From the NCBI GenBank assembly GCA_021234155.1, contig JAJEKV010000207.1, positions 930,001 through 994,000 on the forward strand: a stretch of DNA of 64,000 nucleotides. The letters are read 5' to 3'. The notes under the pieces were generated by a model. That model ran no database searches, was not told the origin of the DNA, and saw only the letters and a list, made by a program, of their open reading frames with translations. Origin of the DNA: Isoetes taiwanensis (Eukaryota; Streptophyta; Lycopodiopsida; Isoetales; Isoetaceae). The translations under genes were made by a program, and so were the position numbers. Shown here one piece after another: positions 1 to 16,910 of this stretch (position 1 is the stretch's first letter; each line of letters starts with the position of its first letter).

Positions 1-1660
1 TCCTTTTCCCCTTTTCTTTTTATCCCGCTTTTCCCTTCCCTTCCCTTCCCACTTCCTGTTCTCATTTTTCCCTTTCCCCTTTTTCTGACAGATTTTTTTT
101 CCTTCCCTTTCATCCTTTCCCAGCCCTTCCCCTTTTTCATGTACCCCTTTTCCTTTTCTCCCCCCCTTCCTTTTTCTTTTTCCATGCCTTTTTTCCCACC
201 TTTTTTTCATGTCCCTTTTCTTCTTTTCCGCACCCTCTTCCCTTTTTTCTCGTGCCCCTTCTCCTTTCCTTTTCTTTTTTATTTTCCATTGTCGCATGTT
301 CTTTTTTCCTTCACTTTGTCATTTTTTCTCACCCTTCCTCTCTTCCTCTTTTCATGCCCTTCTCCTCCTCTCTTTTTTCATTTCCCTCTTCCCCATTCCT
401 CGTGCCATTTTTTCCTTCCCTTTTTCCCACCTTTTTCATGTTCCCCTTTTCTTCTTTTTCGCACCCTCTTCCCGTTTTCCTCATGCCCCTTCTCCCTTTA
501 TTTTTATTTTTTTTCCCCCTTGTCCCATGCTTTTTTTCCCTTCACTTTTTCATTTTTCTCACCCTTTCTCTCTTCTCACTTTTTCAATACGGCGTTCCCT
601 TTTTCGCCTTTCTTCATCCTCTTTCTCTTTTCCCTGTGCTCGTCCTCCTCCTTTTTTCTTTTTTCTTTTCGCTTTTTCCATGCCCTTTTTCCCTTCCCCT
701 TCCCATTTTCCATTTCCCTCTCCCCTTTTCCTCGTGCTCATTTTCCCTTCTCGTTTCCCCTTTCTGCATTCCTTTTTATTCCCTTCTGTTTCTCTTTTTG
801 AATGCCTTTTTTCCCTTCACTTCTCTACATCATTCTCCTCTTCCCCTTTTTTCGCTTCAATTTTCCTCCTTTCCATACCCTTTCCTCTTCCCCTTTTCCC
901 ATTGCCTTTTTTTCCTTCCCTTTCCTCCCTCCTCCCTTTCTTTTTCCCTTTTCCCATGCCACTTATCCCTTCCTCACCGCTTTATTCTTTCCCTTTTTCC
1001 CTCTTTCCCTCTTCCCCTTTTCCTCGTGTCTCTTTGCCTTTTCCTTTTCATCTTTCCATCCCCCTTTTTCTTTTTCTTTTCTCTAACCTCCCCCCTTTTC
1101 CCGTGCCCTTTTTCTCTTTTCTCCCCTCCTTTCTTTTTCTTTTCTCTTTCCCTTTTTCATTACGCCGTTCCCTTTTCCCCACCTTTTCCATGCGCTCCTT
1201 TTCCTCCTTTCTCTATCCTCTTCTTCTTTTCCCTTTGAACGTTCTCCCTCCCTTTTTTTCTTTTTACTTTTTCCATGCTCTTTTTCCCTTCCTTTTTCCC
1301 CTTTTCTCAACCTTTCCCTTTTGCCCTTTTTCCCGTGCCCTTTTCCCATCTCCCTTTCCCCTTTTCCAAATGCCCATTTTCCCTTCCCTTTCCGCATTTC
1401 TTTTTTCCTTCCCCTTTCGCTTTTTCAATGGCCCTTTTCCCTTCCCTTTTCCTCCTTTCCCCACTCTTTCCTCATTGCCCTTTCTCCCTTCCCATTCCTC
1501 TCTCCCCTCTTTGTTTTCCCTTTCTTGTTCCCTTTTCCCATGCCACTTTTCCCTTTCCTCACCATTTCCTTCTTTCCCCTTTTCCCATGCCCTTTTCCCC
1601 TCTTCCCCTTTCCCTCGTGCCTTTTTCCCTTCACTTTTCCTTTTTCATTCTCCATTTTCC
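1..1660. repeat. Kilobase-scale pyrimidine tract (C/T on plus strand)
   Basis: Plus strand is almost only C and T, mostly short runs such as CCCTTTTTCCC. Punctuating words CATGCC or CGTGCC recur at spacings often near 44-46 bp (for example near 352, 398, 437, 481 and 526). That suggests a decayed minisatellite. Long ORFs on both strands here are compositional artefacts (Phe/Ser/Pro or Lys/Gly/Arg only). A tract of this length is able in principle to form H-DNA/triplex. It ends where the Helitron 5' flank begins. Confidence 0.9.
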
Positions 1661-1776
1661 TTAATCTTCGATATTGCAATAAAATCATCACCATCCGATT
1701 AAGCCAATCCAATCTACACCATTAGATTTAGGGCTTGATGGAAAACGGACACACGCTAAAACATTATAATATAGGA
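1..1776 (-). mobile_element. Helitron, 5' portion, filled with a polypurine tract (runs off window)
   Basis: Reading the minus strand from 1776, the sequence starts TCCTATATTATAATG followed by TTTTAGCGTGTGTCC. This is preceded by A, as expected for Helitron insertion between A and T. The same start is found at 9931 (minus) and, degraded, at 41508 and 62092 (plus), where two of the elements can be paired with a hairpin-CTAG 3' end. About 115 bp of ordinary sequence follows, then the minus strand becomes almost pure G/A to the window edge. No replicase coding is visible, so this is non-autonomous. The 3' end lies outside the window. The 5' terminus is inferred from the repeat family, not from an empty site. 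Confidence 0.62.
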
Positions 1777-1786
1777 TGATTGTATA

Positions 1787-2730
1787 ATGGCAGCCAGCTC
1801 CATGAAGATTTTAAACATGTGCAAAGATATTTTAAAGTCCAGGTTCCAAATGTCTGACTTAGGTGAACTCAAAAAATTTCTGGGAATAGAGGTTATCAGA
1901 AATAGAGAATTAAAATGGATAAAGCTTCATCAAGGGACACATATAGAAAATATGCTCCAAAGGTTTAAGCTTGCAGAGGCTAACCATCAAAACTCTCTAT
2001 AGCAGCTAGACATAGGCTGACAGAAATAAGACATGTCTCTAACATTGAAATAAATGAAATGGAAAAGATACCATATAGGGCATTGATTGGCTGCCTGCTA
2101 TTTTTGGCAAACAGTACTAGGCCAGACATAGCCTATGCAGTCAATATCTTAAGCAGAAGAAATCATGATGCAACCAAAGTCCACTGGGAAGCAGCCAAAC
2201 GAGTCCTCAAATATCTCAAGGGAACACCAACTCAAGGTATACGTTTTAATTCAGAAGATCTAACCTTGAAGTGTTACACTGATGCCGACTGAGGAGGCGA
2301 CCTGCAAACTAGGAGATCAACCTCTGGATATGTAGTATTCCTGGGAGGAGGTGTTATTAATTGGAAGTGTAAGAAACAGGCTGCTGTGGCAATGAGCTCA
2401 GCAGAAGCAGAGTATGTTGCATCTTCTCTTGCTGCTAAAGAGTTGGTTTGGTTAAGGAGGTTATTGGATGAGTTAGGTTGCATTCAACAACAACCAACAG
2501 AGATATGGACAGATAGCCAGAGTTGTATTGCAATAGTTAAGAACCCAGTCTTCCATGATAGGACCAAGCATATTGAACTTAATCAGCATTTCATACGAGA
2601 GTTAGTTGAGAAAAATGTTATACAAATGGTATATGTGGATACAAATAACCAAGTAGCAGACATTTTTACAAAAGCCTTATCAGAGGCAAAATTCACAAAG
2701 TTCAAAGGAGGACTTAATGTTGCAGACTAG
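1787..2730 (+). pseudogene. Ty1/copia pol remnant: C-terminal reverse transcriptase and RNase H
   Basis: Three consecutive frames give the end of a copia polyprotein. The first holds a short RT segment (SDLGELKKFLGIEV). The second holds RPDIAYAVNILSR and LKGTPTQGIRF. The third is RNase H with SSAEAEYVASS, TDSQSCIAI, DRTKHIELNQHFIRE and a C-terminal VADIFTKAL. A frameshift near 2000-2059 separates the first two parts. A TGA at about 2290 replaces the Trp expected in the YTDADWAG motif. Gag, protease, integrase and most of RT are absent, so the element is 5'-truncated and dead. Confidence 0.93.
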
Positions 2731-3660
2731 TGTCAAGTTACAGACTTATAAGCTGAAGGAGGAGTGAAGGGATTCAGCATATAAGTCTAAGTTACAATCT
2801 AGCATCATACAAGTAATGGTTGACAGCTTACAGGTTCACATTCTCTGAAGCACATATGCACATGATAAATATTGTCTGCTCATGAGAAGCAGTGGCAGTG
2901 AGCAGACTTGCTAGATCATCAGTGAAGCTTGGTTAATTTAATTTAATTCCTAGACATGGTTGACAAGTTGCAATGTTAAGGGATCATGAGAAATCAATGA
3001 TTAACAAGAAAGGAGATAGGGAAAATGTTTCAATGGTTGGAAAGCCTTTTTCGTTTAACGGGCATGTGGGATATTGTTAAAAGGCCGATTTTGTTAACTT
3101 GTCCTGTGGGATATCTAAGGCTCAAGTTTTCAACCAGGATTGGTAAGTTGATCCACACCCATAACCGCCGGAATGGACAGAGCTAATATAAGGAGTATGT
3201 TCGGGTAGTAGACGGATGGCCGGGAAGCCTCAGGAATTGATTCGAAGCGGTCGATATCTTGCAGTCAACGCTGCAACAGGATTCGAGTCAATGCCCAATG
3301 AACAGTGTTAGGGGCCTTATTATTTCAATGGTGGTATTTCATTCATAAAGGCAAAGGATAGTAAGGAAATGACTTGAAGTTAGATTGAAGCTTTATTATC
3401 TTCTTGTGAATCTTCTACATTGTTTTAAGGGATTGAGAATTGATGCTTGTAAGAATTAGTGACCATAACTTGGCTTCTTACAAGATCAAAGATTTGTACT
3501 CACTTAGGTGCGAAATTTGAAAAAGCATAAGAAAATCTTACTAGACATTATTTGTTTTATCTACCAAGTTCCATTCATTCCTATCACTTCGGTGGCCCGA
3601 GAGTGTGTTTTCTCATGGTCATCAGAACTTAGCACATCATCAATAGTAATAGGCTCAATA
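2731..3660 (+). mobile_element. Copia 3' non-coding region and probable 3' LTR remnant
   Basis: Directly after the RNase H stop lies a purine-rich stretch (CTGAAGGAGGAGTGAAGGG, about 2755-2772) that could be the polypurine tract. Around 3065 is GTGGGATATTGTT, a phrase typical of copia LTR starts. No second LTR copy is present, so boundaries cannot be fixed. No coding signal is seen. Confidence 0.4.
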
Positions 3661-3813
3661 ACAGACACAAAAGTATAATAGTCATGCAAAGTAACTGGGG
3701 GACGTCGTCTAGTAATACGAGTATTATGAAATTATTGTTGAGATATTACTCTAGAGGATTGTGCAGAATTGTCTTCAGGTGTATTGAATATAGAACACTT
3801 ATATATGTACATC

Positions 3814-3869
3814 GAAAAGGCATGCCCAAAGGCATGTCCAAGTATGGAAAAGGCATGTCCAAGTTTGGA
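3814..3869 (+). repeat. Short tandem repeat, about 22 bp x 2-3
   Basis: The phrase AAAGGCATGTCCAAGTATGG is repeated imperfectly with AAAAGGCATGTCCAAGTTTGG, preceded by a degenerate AAAAGGCATGCCC. The rest of 3661-4263 shows no gene. Confidence 0.7.
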
Positions 3870-4263
3870 CAAAGAGCCAAGTTAGGATGAGAGCCCAACG
3901 TGGCATCTCAATACCCCCCCGCATGTTGGCCTCTCAATAAAAGAGAACCAAGAATACAACATATAAAATGTCATATACAATTACTCAGAAGGTAACCAAG
4001 GCTGTTTTCATCCACCCCTTCAATACATCAAAGTCTGCCCTGTAAGCTTCACCGCCATGCAGCAAGGAATTGTTACCATCACAGAGTCATCTGGTTTTTC
4101 TCCGTAATTTTCAATTCATTCATCTACACTCATTCATATCCTATTCCAAGTGGGAATGATAATCTTGAACTCTGACTTTCACTTCATTATCAAATTCTGC
4201 CTGCATTCATATGTGCCACTATAAGATGATCTTTAAATATATAGAGTACAACAGTAACAAGGA

Positions 4264-9931
<5,668 letters not shown>

Positions 9932-10999
9932 TTATAAAAAAGCAAATGCTAGAAGCCACACCAAGAAAGTTTGGCAGCACTGGTAAGACCAATGCACAGA
10001 AATGTCATGAAAAAAACTAGGCTTGAACTAGTCTATACTAGCACAAACATCAGCATTGGTCAATCCCTTTGCTGTCTTATCTGGCCATACAAGAACTGTT
10101 AAGTCCTAGATGGTACCATCCTTTCCTGGTGTACTGCATCAACATTATCATGTAACAAAATAAAACTATATTCTTAATTCCATAATCATTATCAAGAATG
10201 ACTTATTGAAGTATATCTTATGCATGCAATAAATCATATTGTTTCAAGAAGTTTCAGCTAACATCAGCCCCAATTTATATGCATTAAAATACACATGATT
10301 GGCATGAAAATATATTGGGACAAATTCCATATTCATATATGTTTAACAAGGATTTAGATCAGATCAGTTTTCATCACCTGTTATGTTCAATCTGAATGTT
10401 CAAAGTAGAAGAAGTATTCAAAAAAGCAAACTAGCTATCATGACTGTTATGCATTGACTTTGTATTGGTCCTTTTCATTCCCTTTTGCAACCATCTTGAA
10501 AGTAACATGGCCATGCTCTCTTCCATTACTCCATCATTCTTTGCCAAATCCAACCTACAAAGCAAAAAGAACAATGGGAAGAAAACCTCGTACCTGCAGC
10601 CAATCAGTACCCTGTTAGCGTGAAAACGGTATCAGGGCAAGGGCCAAAAGGTACATTGGGATTTTCAGTTTATCACTGATTACCCATTGTGCCTTTTGCC
10701 CTGAGTTAGAATTAGCAAAATCCAAGCATAGATGGCTTTCTTGGGATAAACATATAGCCCCTAAGCATTTGAAACCCATGGACATAATCGTTTGAAGAAT
10801 ATGAATTGCATGTCATTTCAACTATTTCATTCAGAAAAAATAGTAAGAACCTGGTTATTTCGGGGTGTTCGCCATCATTTTGCGTTGATATATAATACTC
10901 TGCAATGAAAGGTATCTGCGAGATCTTCCAGGCTTTTTGCATTGAAGCTCTGCCAATGCTAAAGGGTATAGCTGGGTTCAACTCCAAGAAGCACAGATA

Positions 11000-11018
11000 G
11001 CGCCGACTTCGTCGGCGC
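11000..11018 (+). repeat. Perfect GC-rich hairpin followed by CAAATTC
   Basis: GCGCCGACTTCGTCGGCGC is an 8-bp perfect stem with a 3-nt loop in an AT-rich setting, followed by CAAATTC. It resembles the hairpins at 18599 and 24621, which read GCGCTGGC..GCCAGCGC and then (GC)TAAATTC on the minus strand. It may be a Helitron-type terminus or a terminator-like structure. Only shape and flank are shared. Confidence 0.4.
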
Positions 11019-11552
11019 CAAATTCTTGTATATACATATTCTTATAATATAAGCTACGGTACCAATATACATATTGATAACATAATATATGCCTAGAGGT
11101 ACCCAATATATTATACATGTTTTCCCAACAAGTTAACATAACATGTTAATTTCCATTATATTAAACATTTTGTCCCAACATGTTAGTTGTACATGATCCC
11201 ATAAATACGTTAATTTTATCCCTCATGCAACCATTGAAACTCACATTGCCATGTGGCAGAATGTCATTAGACCCAATGGGCATGTCATAGGGCCTAGTCT
11301 TAATTTCGAGGCTATTTAAAGGGGAAAATCCTAGAGATGCCTTTTATGTTCTATCAAATATTTAGCAAATACACAAATTTTCTTCCAAATATCGACAAAA
11401 TGATGTTTTGGACCTGCAGAAATGTGCAAGCAATTCTTCAAACTCGGGTTGGAACCTTGAGCCGATTAAGGTTAAGTATTCAGAGGAACATCCAACGTAT
11501 TTGTCTGACCTCAAGAAAATGTCGAGGTTATTGGGCGCATAAGAAGCCGCCC

Positions 11553-11625
11553 TTACTCAAGCAAAGGCTAATGCCTAGATTCCACTGCCGTTACTCAAGC
11601 AAAGGCTAATGCCTAGATTCCACTG
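11553..11625 (+). repeat. 35-bp direct duplication
   Basis: The 35-bp segment starting TTACTCAAGCAAAGGCTAAT occurs at 11553-11587 and again at 11591-11625, separated by CCG. The copies appear identical, so this is a recent local slip or template switch. Confidence 0.95.
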
Positions 11626-12155
11626 AGATCTTTGCTCACAACAAATACCAAGTCCTGGAAGCGAATTGCCAAAATGGGCATTCCATTGAAATGTGGTAGT
11701 TCATTGATTCAAGCTCCTTTTGTTTAGGTGGCAAGCTTCCATGCATCTGACAGGCAACATCCCACATCACAACATCGATGTCAGTCACTTCTCGCTTCCT
11801 CGCAGATTCCCACAAATCTGTCAACCAAGTATATCTTTTAGGATTTAGAGCTCGTCGTACTCTAGCTACAAGTAAGCAATTAACCGTTGGCATTCCACTG
11901 CAGTTCGAAATCTGGATGGAAGCTTCAGACGTGCAGCTGTTGTCACTCTTCCTCTTCCTAGTCTCCAATAACGGTGAATTGCCAAAATTGTCTTCAAATC
12001 AAGTCAATACAAATTAGAAAGCAGCTAAAAGGTTATTTTTCCCAAACTATTGCTTATCAAGAGCATTCACATTGGCGACATGATCTATCAGGAATAAAAC
12101 AACTGCATCATGACTTCTTGATGATGTCAAGTGCTACATCAAAGGAATGATTAGA

Positions 12156-12645
12156 TCAATCACCACCAAAAACAAGAGGAGTTACGCTGGCATAGTCTGT
12201 CTTCCCAAGATCAACACCTCCATTTGTCAGACTCCTTATGGTGTCTAAGTCCCCTTGATAGGCTGCATTGTTCATCCTAGATACCAGATCAGATTGTTGG
12301 CTTGTGTAGAATGAAGTAATGCTATTTGAAAAAGGTTTTATACGATGATTAGACAACCTTTTCTACAATAGGTACAACTATGATCAGTAAGCATAAGATA
12401 GATTTCTCCAATATTTGAGAAGTTTCATTAACCTGTAACAAATTGTCCACGACTTGGCGACTGTCTAGAAAATGTAGCTGGAGAATATTTGAGAAGGCCT
12501 CCTTATCCAGTCGCAATACTGCACTCAATTCAGACACTCATATTATATAGGGTTGAGGAATGCAGCATAATGCTGCAATTTCGCCAAATGTGGAGCAAGG
12601 ATCAAGCAGTGATAAAACTCTTTCAGATTCATCTAATATTTCTTC
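12156..12645 (-). pseudogene. Shaker-type (SKOR/GORK-like) K+ channel fragment
   Basis: Two minus-strand exon remnants. Exon 12433-12645, between AG and GT splice signals, encodes the end of a cyclic-nucleotide-binding-like domain: STFGEIAALCCIPQPY, then VLRLDKEAFSNILQLHF. The second, about 12156-12300, encodes SDLVSRMNNAAYQGDLDTIR and GVDLGKTDY, the start of the ankyrin repeat that follows this domain in plant outward-rectifying channels. An in-frame TGA sits where the family has Arg (PYII*VSEL), consistent with CGA to TGA decay. The membrane core and the rest of the ankyrin region are missing. Confidence 0.75.
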
Positions 12646-12704
12646 CTACATGAAAAACGGAGCTGTATTAGCAGAAAATGGCAAAGCAACAATGATGACG
12701 ACTT

Positions 12705-14647
12705 GAATATAGGCTTAAGAGGATGAGGATGAGAATGGTCGCTCGTGATGATGGCGCTTAGGGCTGCCGGCGATTTTCCTTGTAGCTTGAGCATCTGGAC
12801 TCCGTCTTTGATGATCTTTAGTTCGTTGGAAAGCTTGTCGCGAAGGCTCTTCATCAACATCAATTTTGTTAGGGTTTGCTATCAGATTAGGGGCCGGATT
12901 TGGGTCTGTTTGATTTCGGCCAGTTATAGTAGGGATGGGGAAGATAGATATTGCTCCAGCAGCTACGGTGGCGGCAAAACAGCATGAGTCTACCACCAGT
13001 TTGGTGATACGTGAGCCCCCAGTTGCTGCGCAAAAAGAGGTAAATAATTCAGCGGGAAGCTCTTTGCCTTCGATGGTGGCTACTCCAATAGTTCTTGAAG
13101 AAAGGGATTTTCCTCCCTTGCAAGGCGCTGCAAATAAGGAAGTAGAAATTAATGGGAATTTGCATCAAGCAGGTACAAAGTCCAGTCCTAATGTAGTTCC
13201 TCAGCCTCGGGCAAATGATAGTGCTTGGAAGTCACCTGATTCGGTTGCAAAAGTTTCATATCAAAGATTTAGTGATTGGCTTTGTAAGGATATATCTAAT
13301 GAATCTAGAAAGGCAAGGGTAGCAGCTGCTTTATAGGTATTGTCTGAAGGGAGTAAGGAGGAGTTGTTGGCAATCTTGGACACCTTGAAAGCCCGACAGA
13401 CTCAACTTCAACAAGAATTGCCTCCAGATGATATATTTTACCAGTCTGATTGTCGAAGTGTGGTTCAAGCCTCTGGTATTCCTGTGGTTGAGGTGGACCA
13501 TCAAGCTCATATTAAATGTGCTGAGAACTTATCTTCCTGTGCAGTTCTTGGGTATTTTACTAGTGGGTATTTAGATTTTTCTCGGTTCCGTGTTTGGTTA
13601 TCTCGGCTTTTGAGACGCCTTCAACTTCCTCCTTTTCAGTCCATCAAGTTGCTGGCAAAAAACTTTGTTCTTATTATGTTTGAAAGTAGTGATGCAGTGG
13701 ACTCTTTGGTATCAAGAGGGATTGATCCACTTGGTGGGGAATATATAATGTACCAGCATTATTCTCCTGGCTTTACACCAGATATGGTTCGTGCATTAAA
13801 GATGCCTTGCTGGTTCTCGTTACCTAATCTTCCTCCTGATCTAATGGCTCATCAATTTCTAGTAGCAATTGCAATGGGACTTAGGGTTCATATTTCACAC
13901 TCCATCATGAATGGTCCAAGAATTTGTGTCTCTATGCCAGTGGACTCGCCTTTACCAGATTGTATAGTTGTGAAGAGCGGGCCTTGGTATAAAAAGCTGG
14001 ATCTTAAACTTCTGAATGGTCCAGAATTAGCCCGTTTGTTTCCTGATAAGGAGGCTTTTGTTAGTTTTCAGCGAGGTACTCGTGCGTCTCAGGCATCTGT
14101 TCAACATTCTTCTCAGGTTCAAGCTCCCATTGTTATTTCTTCATCTGTTCATGATCAACCTTTGCCGGTTGCTTTGCATTCCTCTGCTATGGAAGATGCT
14201 CTACATACAGTTCCAGTGGTGTCATCCTTAGCACCATCAGTTGCAGCTATAGTTCCTACTACTCTCCAGATGTTGCTTCTGAGCTTGTTATAGCTGATGG
14301 TCCTAATATTCAGTGCGCTAAAGAGTCTTGGCAGCAGGTCAATTGGAAGAAGGCAGCAAGGAAGAAGTCTGTTATGTCATCTCACGAGGCTATCATGCCT
14401 CGTACTATTCAGTGGCATGATAATTTGATGTCTGTTGATGATCATCTCGATGACGCAGAACATGATGAGTGTGATGAGGCTATTAAACGCCTCAAGGTGG
14501 CACAAGGAGTATGATTATATTCTGTGTATGGGTGATTCTGCTTAGTGGACTATTTCATCCTCTAGGTTTTGAGTCCCATGTCACAGATCCCTTGTATGTA
14601 TCTTGATTTTCCTTGATAATAAATTGTCGTCCTTCAAAAAAAAAAAA
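12705..14647 (+). mobile_element. Polyadenylated retrocopy with 16-bp target-site duplication
   Basis: The segment is flanked by identical copies of ACAATGATGACGACTT at 12689-12704 and 14648-14663. It ends in an A-run directly before the right copy, with AATAAA about 20 bp upstream. These are hallmarks of LINE-mediated (L1-type) retroposition. It carries a DUF4283-type ORF but no endonuclease or reverse transcriptase, so it needed a helper in trans. It inserted just upstream of the K+ channel exon at 12433-12645, probably in a former intron. Confidence 0.9.
12935..14514 (+). pseudogene. DUF4283-domain gag/ORF1-like protein
   Basis: One frame runs 12935-14293, broken only by a TAG at 13334. 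A +1 change near 14250-14270 restores the natural C-terminus (ending AIKRLKVAQGV, stop near 14512). The N-terminal third is low complexity and includes ERDFPPLQ. The centre matches the DUF4283 fold found in plant L1 ORF1 and in domesticated genes: YFTSGYLDFSRFRVWLSRLL, FVLIMFESSDAVDSLVSRG, GEYIMYQHYSPGF, MPCWFSLPNLPPDL. A CCHC zinc knuckle, usual in ORF1p, is not seen. Two lesions make it non-coding today. It may be a processed copy of a cellular DUF4283 gene or an L1 ORF1 transcript. Confidence 0.78.
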
Positions 14648-14663
14648 ACAATGATGACGACTT

Positions 14664-16381
14664 CTAACACTGACTTTAAGTGACACACAGTAAATGAAGT
14701 AAAGACATGTAATGGAAACATCAATCTTCCAAAAGGCCAACTATGCACCGCCTACCTCCTGCAAGCACTGCAGGGTATTGTTCTTTCTCTCAGAGGTAGC
14801 AGCATAATCGACGAATACAAGCCATGAGAAACAGTAGTAGCGTTGCTCTCTCAAGGACTGAAGGGATAATCATTGTATGAATCTTACACAAAAGATATAA
14901 GGGGGATCGAAGCTTGTTGATATCTTATCTCAGGGCATTTATATCATTCCCAGTTGAAACGTCCTCTGCAAGAAACAACCAAGAAATCAAACTTGGAAAG
15001 AAATGGAAGATTTACAAAGTGGTCACAAAAACACAGGGGGCAATATCTGAATCTGAGAAGGTAAACTAGTTACCCTTTCGTTTGCCATTTTTCTGCTCGC
15101 TTCAATCCATCTCCACAAACTTCCTGCTGCAGTCCGTATTCCCACTTCGGCACCCATGAAAAAGCAATAACTCAAGACATGGAAAATTTGCAAGATCCGG
15201 ATCTTCATCCCTCCCCAGTGTCTACTCTTTGACGCCAAGAATGCTCTGACCATGGCTATAGCAGGAATAAGGCTCCAAATATATATGGCGGCAGCAGCAG
15301 CAACGCTCTCTGCCCGTCAGCCCCCAAATCTTGAGAATTGCGAAACACATGCAAGGTAATGTCAAAACTATATTAACTGCAACAAATTAGAAATATATGG
15401 CAAGCCATTTTTAATGTGTTTCTATAGCTCATCATATGATACTTGGTATGAAGCATATATTTTGCTCGCCATCTGTGTAATTAAAGTGGAAATCCTTTAA
15501 GGCAATCAAATATTAATATGAAAGAACAATAACAACCTGGGTGGAAATAGCTCTTTAATTATATTCGCCATCCTGTCCCCAATTTCTAACAATCACCAAC
15601 AATCAGCAAGCTCAAAACAGATGGAAAGGTAATTTTATAAACTTTTGCTTATGTTACCATGCCAGCACAGATAAGAAAAGAACACCAATAGACTCGCAGC
15701 CACAGCAGTTTGGAACCTTACCCGATTTGTGCAAGTTCCCAATCCATAAGTAGCCATCAATATGCAGCTTAGGCGTGTGCCACGATGCCATGAATCCAAG
15801 CCCTATTGTTGAGACTTGTGCTTTTGTATATGAATGTGCGCAATATGGTAGAGTTCCTCCATTTTACAACCCGCAAAGAGCAAGATGTCCAGCCTCCATG
15901 AAACATAATGAACAATATATCGGGCAGGCAGAAAGAAGGAACTTAGCATAGTGTTAAGCAATTCTACTGTCATGATTTAAGACATATCTTGTAAAGCAAA
16001 GCGGTAAAGAAATAACCATTTCAGAAGAGAACCAAGAAGCAAAAGGGGGTTTTTTTGGGAAGATTTTGACTTTTGGCATCAGCAGACCTCAAATCCGTCC
16101 AATAAGACGGCAATCAAGTCTCAGAGTGTTTGAAATGGGTTTTCCACTGGTTCTTCAGCGCTAGAGCGGCAAAGCAGCGCCCCTTTGTGGCAACGATGAA
16201 ATATGGTCCCTGTTTCAGGTAGATTCTAGCAGGCTCAACATGAACAGAAGTGCCAGAGTCGGATCTGCAACTGCCATCGCCATGGCTGTAGCTGTGCAAG
16301 AAATCTATTTCTGAACAACCAGTTAGCTGGTTTCCAATTAGGCTGCTCGACAACGGCAGCCACCGCCAGTTTACACCCTAT
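14664..16381. other. No supportable gene
   Basis: AT-rich sequence with short ORFs only. A minus-strand ORF at 16114-16353 (containing RIYLKQGPYFIVATKG) looks compositionally like coding DNA but matches no family I can name. It could be an exon remnant. Confidence 0.4.
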
Positions 16382-16490
16382 AGCCAGTTTTTAGCAGTCA
16401 TTGGCATATTCTTGGAATATATTAGCATATATCTAGAATATGCCATAAACCCACATCAACAAGGGCTTGCCCCCCTAGGGGCAACCCAAA
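16382..16490 (+). repeat. A-tailed short retroposon-like repeat, copy 1
   Basis: On the plus strand it reads from about TTTTTAGCAGTCATTGGCAT through repeated CATAT words and AACCCACATCAACAAGGGC to the near-palindrome CCCCCCTAGGGGCAACCC, then AAAAA. Two other copies (29407-29520 and 34133-34240) are in the opposite orientation. All three lose similarity just after the oligo-A. This is like the 3' end of a SINE or other retroposon. No A or B box was identified. Confidence 0.6.
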
Positions 16491-16569
16491 AAGGCAGGCT
16501 TTTTATTTTCGTGGCAGGTTAGGGTGCGGCTTGGCCATGGCAGAAGAGCCGTTAGAACTGAAGCTGTAT

Positions 16570-16910
16570 CCAGATCAGTTAACAATGCTTGTTGTCCTGC
16601 TTTTTCGATAGGATTGAAATGGAGATCAAGGCTCTCCCAGTTGCAGTGCTCATGTTGGAGGGCGTCTGCAGGCTGGAGGGCACCCGAGACATCTGGCTCT
16701 TCAATTTGCATCGAAACTGAGCAGGGCTTCTGCAAGGCTGTGGGCACCATCTCCAATTTCGTTGCATTTTGATATTTTGAGGTCCAGGCTTTTCAATTGA
16801 TATGTTGCATTAGTCTGCAACGAAGGCCCCAAATCCTTATCTCTGTACTTAGATTCTAGCCTATCCACCGTTGATCCATCTTTAAAAAATTGTAAAAGAT
16901 AAGAGCTCAA
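16570..16910 (-). pseudogene. RNI-type leucine-rich-repeat gene fragment
   Basis: Minus-strand frames contain LKSLDLKISKCNEIGDGAHS, then SLAEAL, and downstream HCNWESLDLHFNPIEKAG. This is the Leu/Asn spacing of ribonuclease-inhibitor-like LRRs (LxSLDLxxNxIGDxGAxSLAEAL). Different frames and stops show it is broken. It lies beside a duplicated lectin-locus segment, and both may have travelled together. Function is not inferred. Confidence 0.45.

Larger units (their letters stand above)
9932..12155. other. AT-rich interval, no convincing gene
   Basis: It holds a perfect small hairpin at 11000-11018 and a 35-bp direct repeat near 11.6 kb, described separately. A 110-codon minus-strand ORF at 11636-11968 contains no motif I recognise. 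The remainder shows no feature I can support. Confidence 0.5.

Noticed and set aside
139-1725. Long ORFs on both strands at the left edge (up to 497 codons)
   Set aside because: They consist of Phe/Ser/Pro/Leu or Lys/Gly/Arg/Glu only, in overlapping frames, and follow directly from the pyrimidine tract. No domain or codon signal.
11636-11968. 110-codon minus ORF as a real gene
   Set aside because: No motif, no splice or start context I can defend; kept only as a remark in the interval entry.
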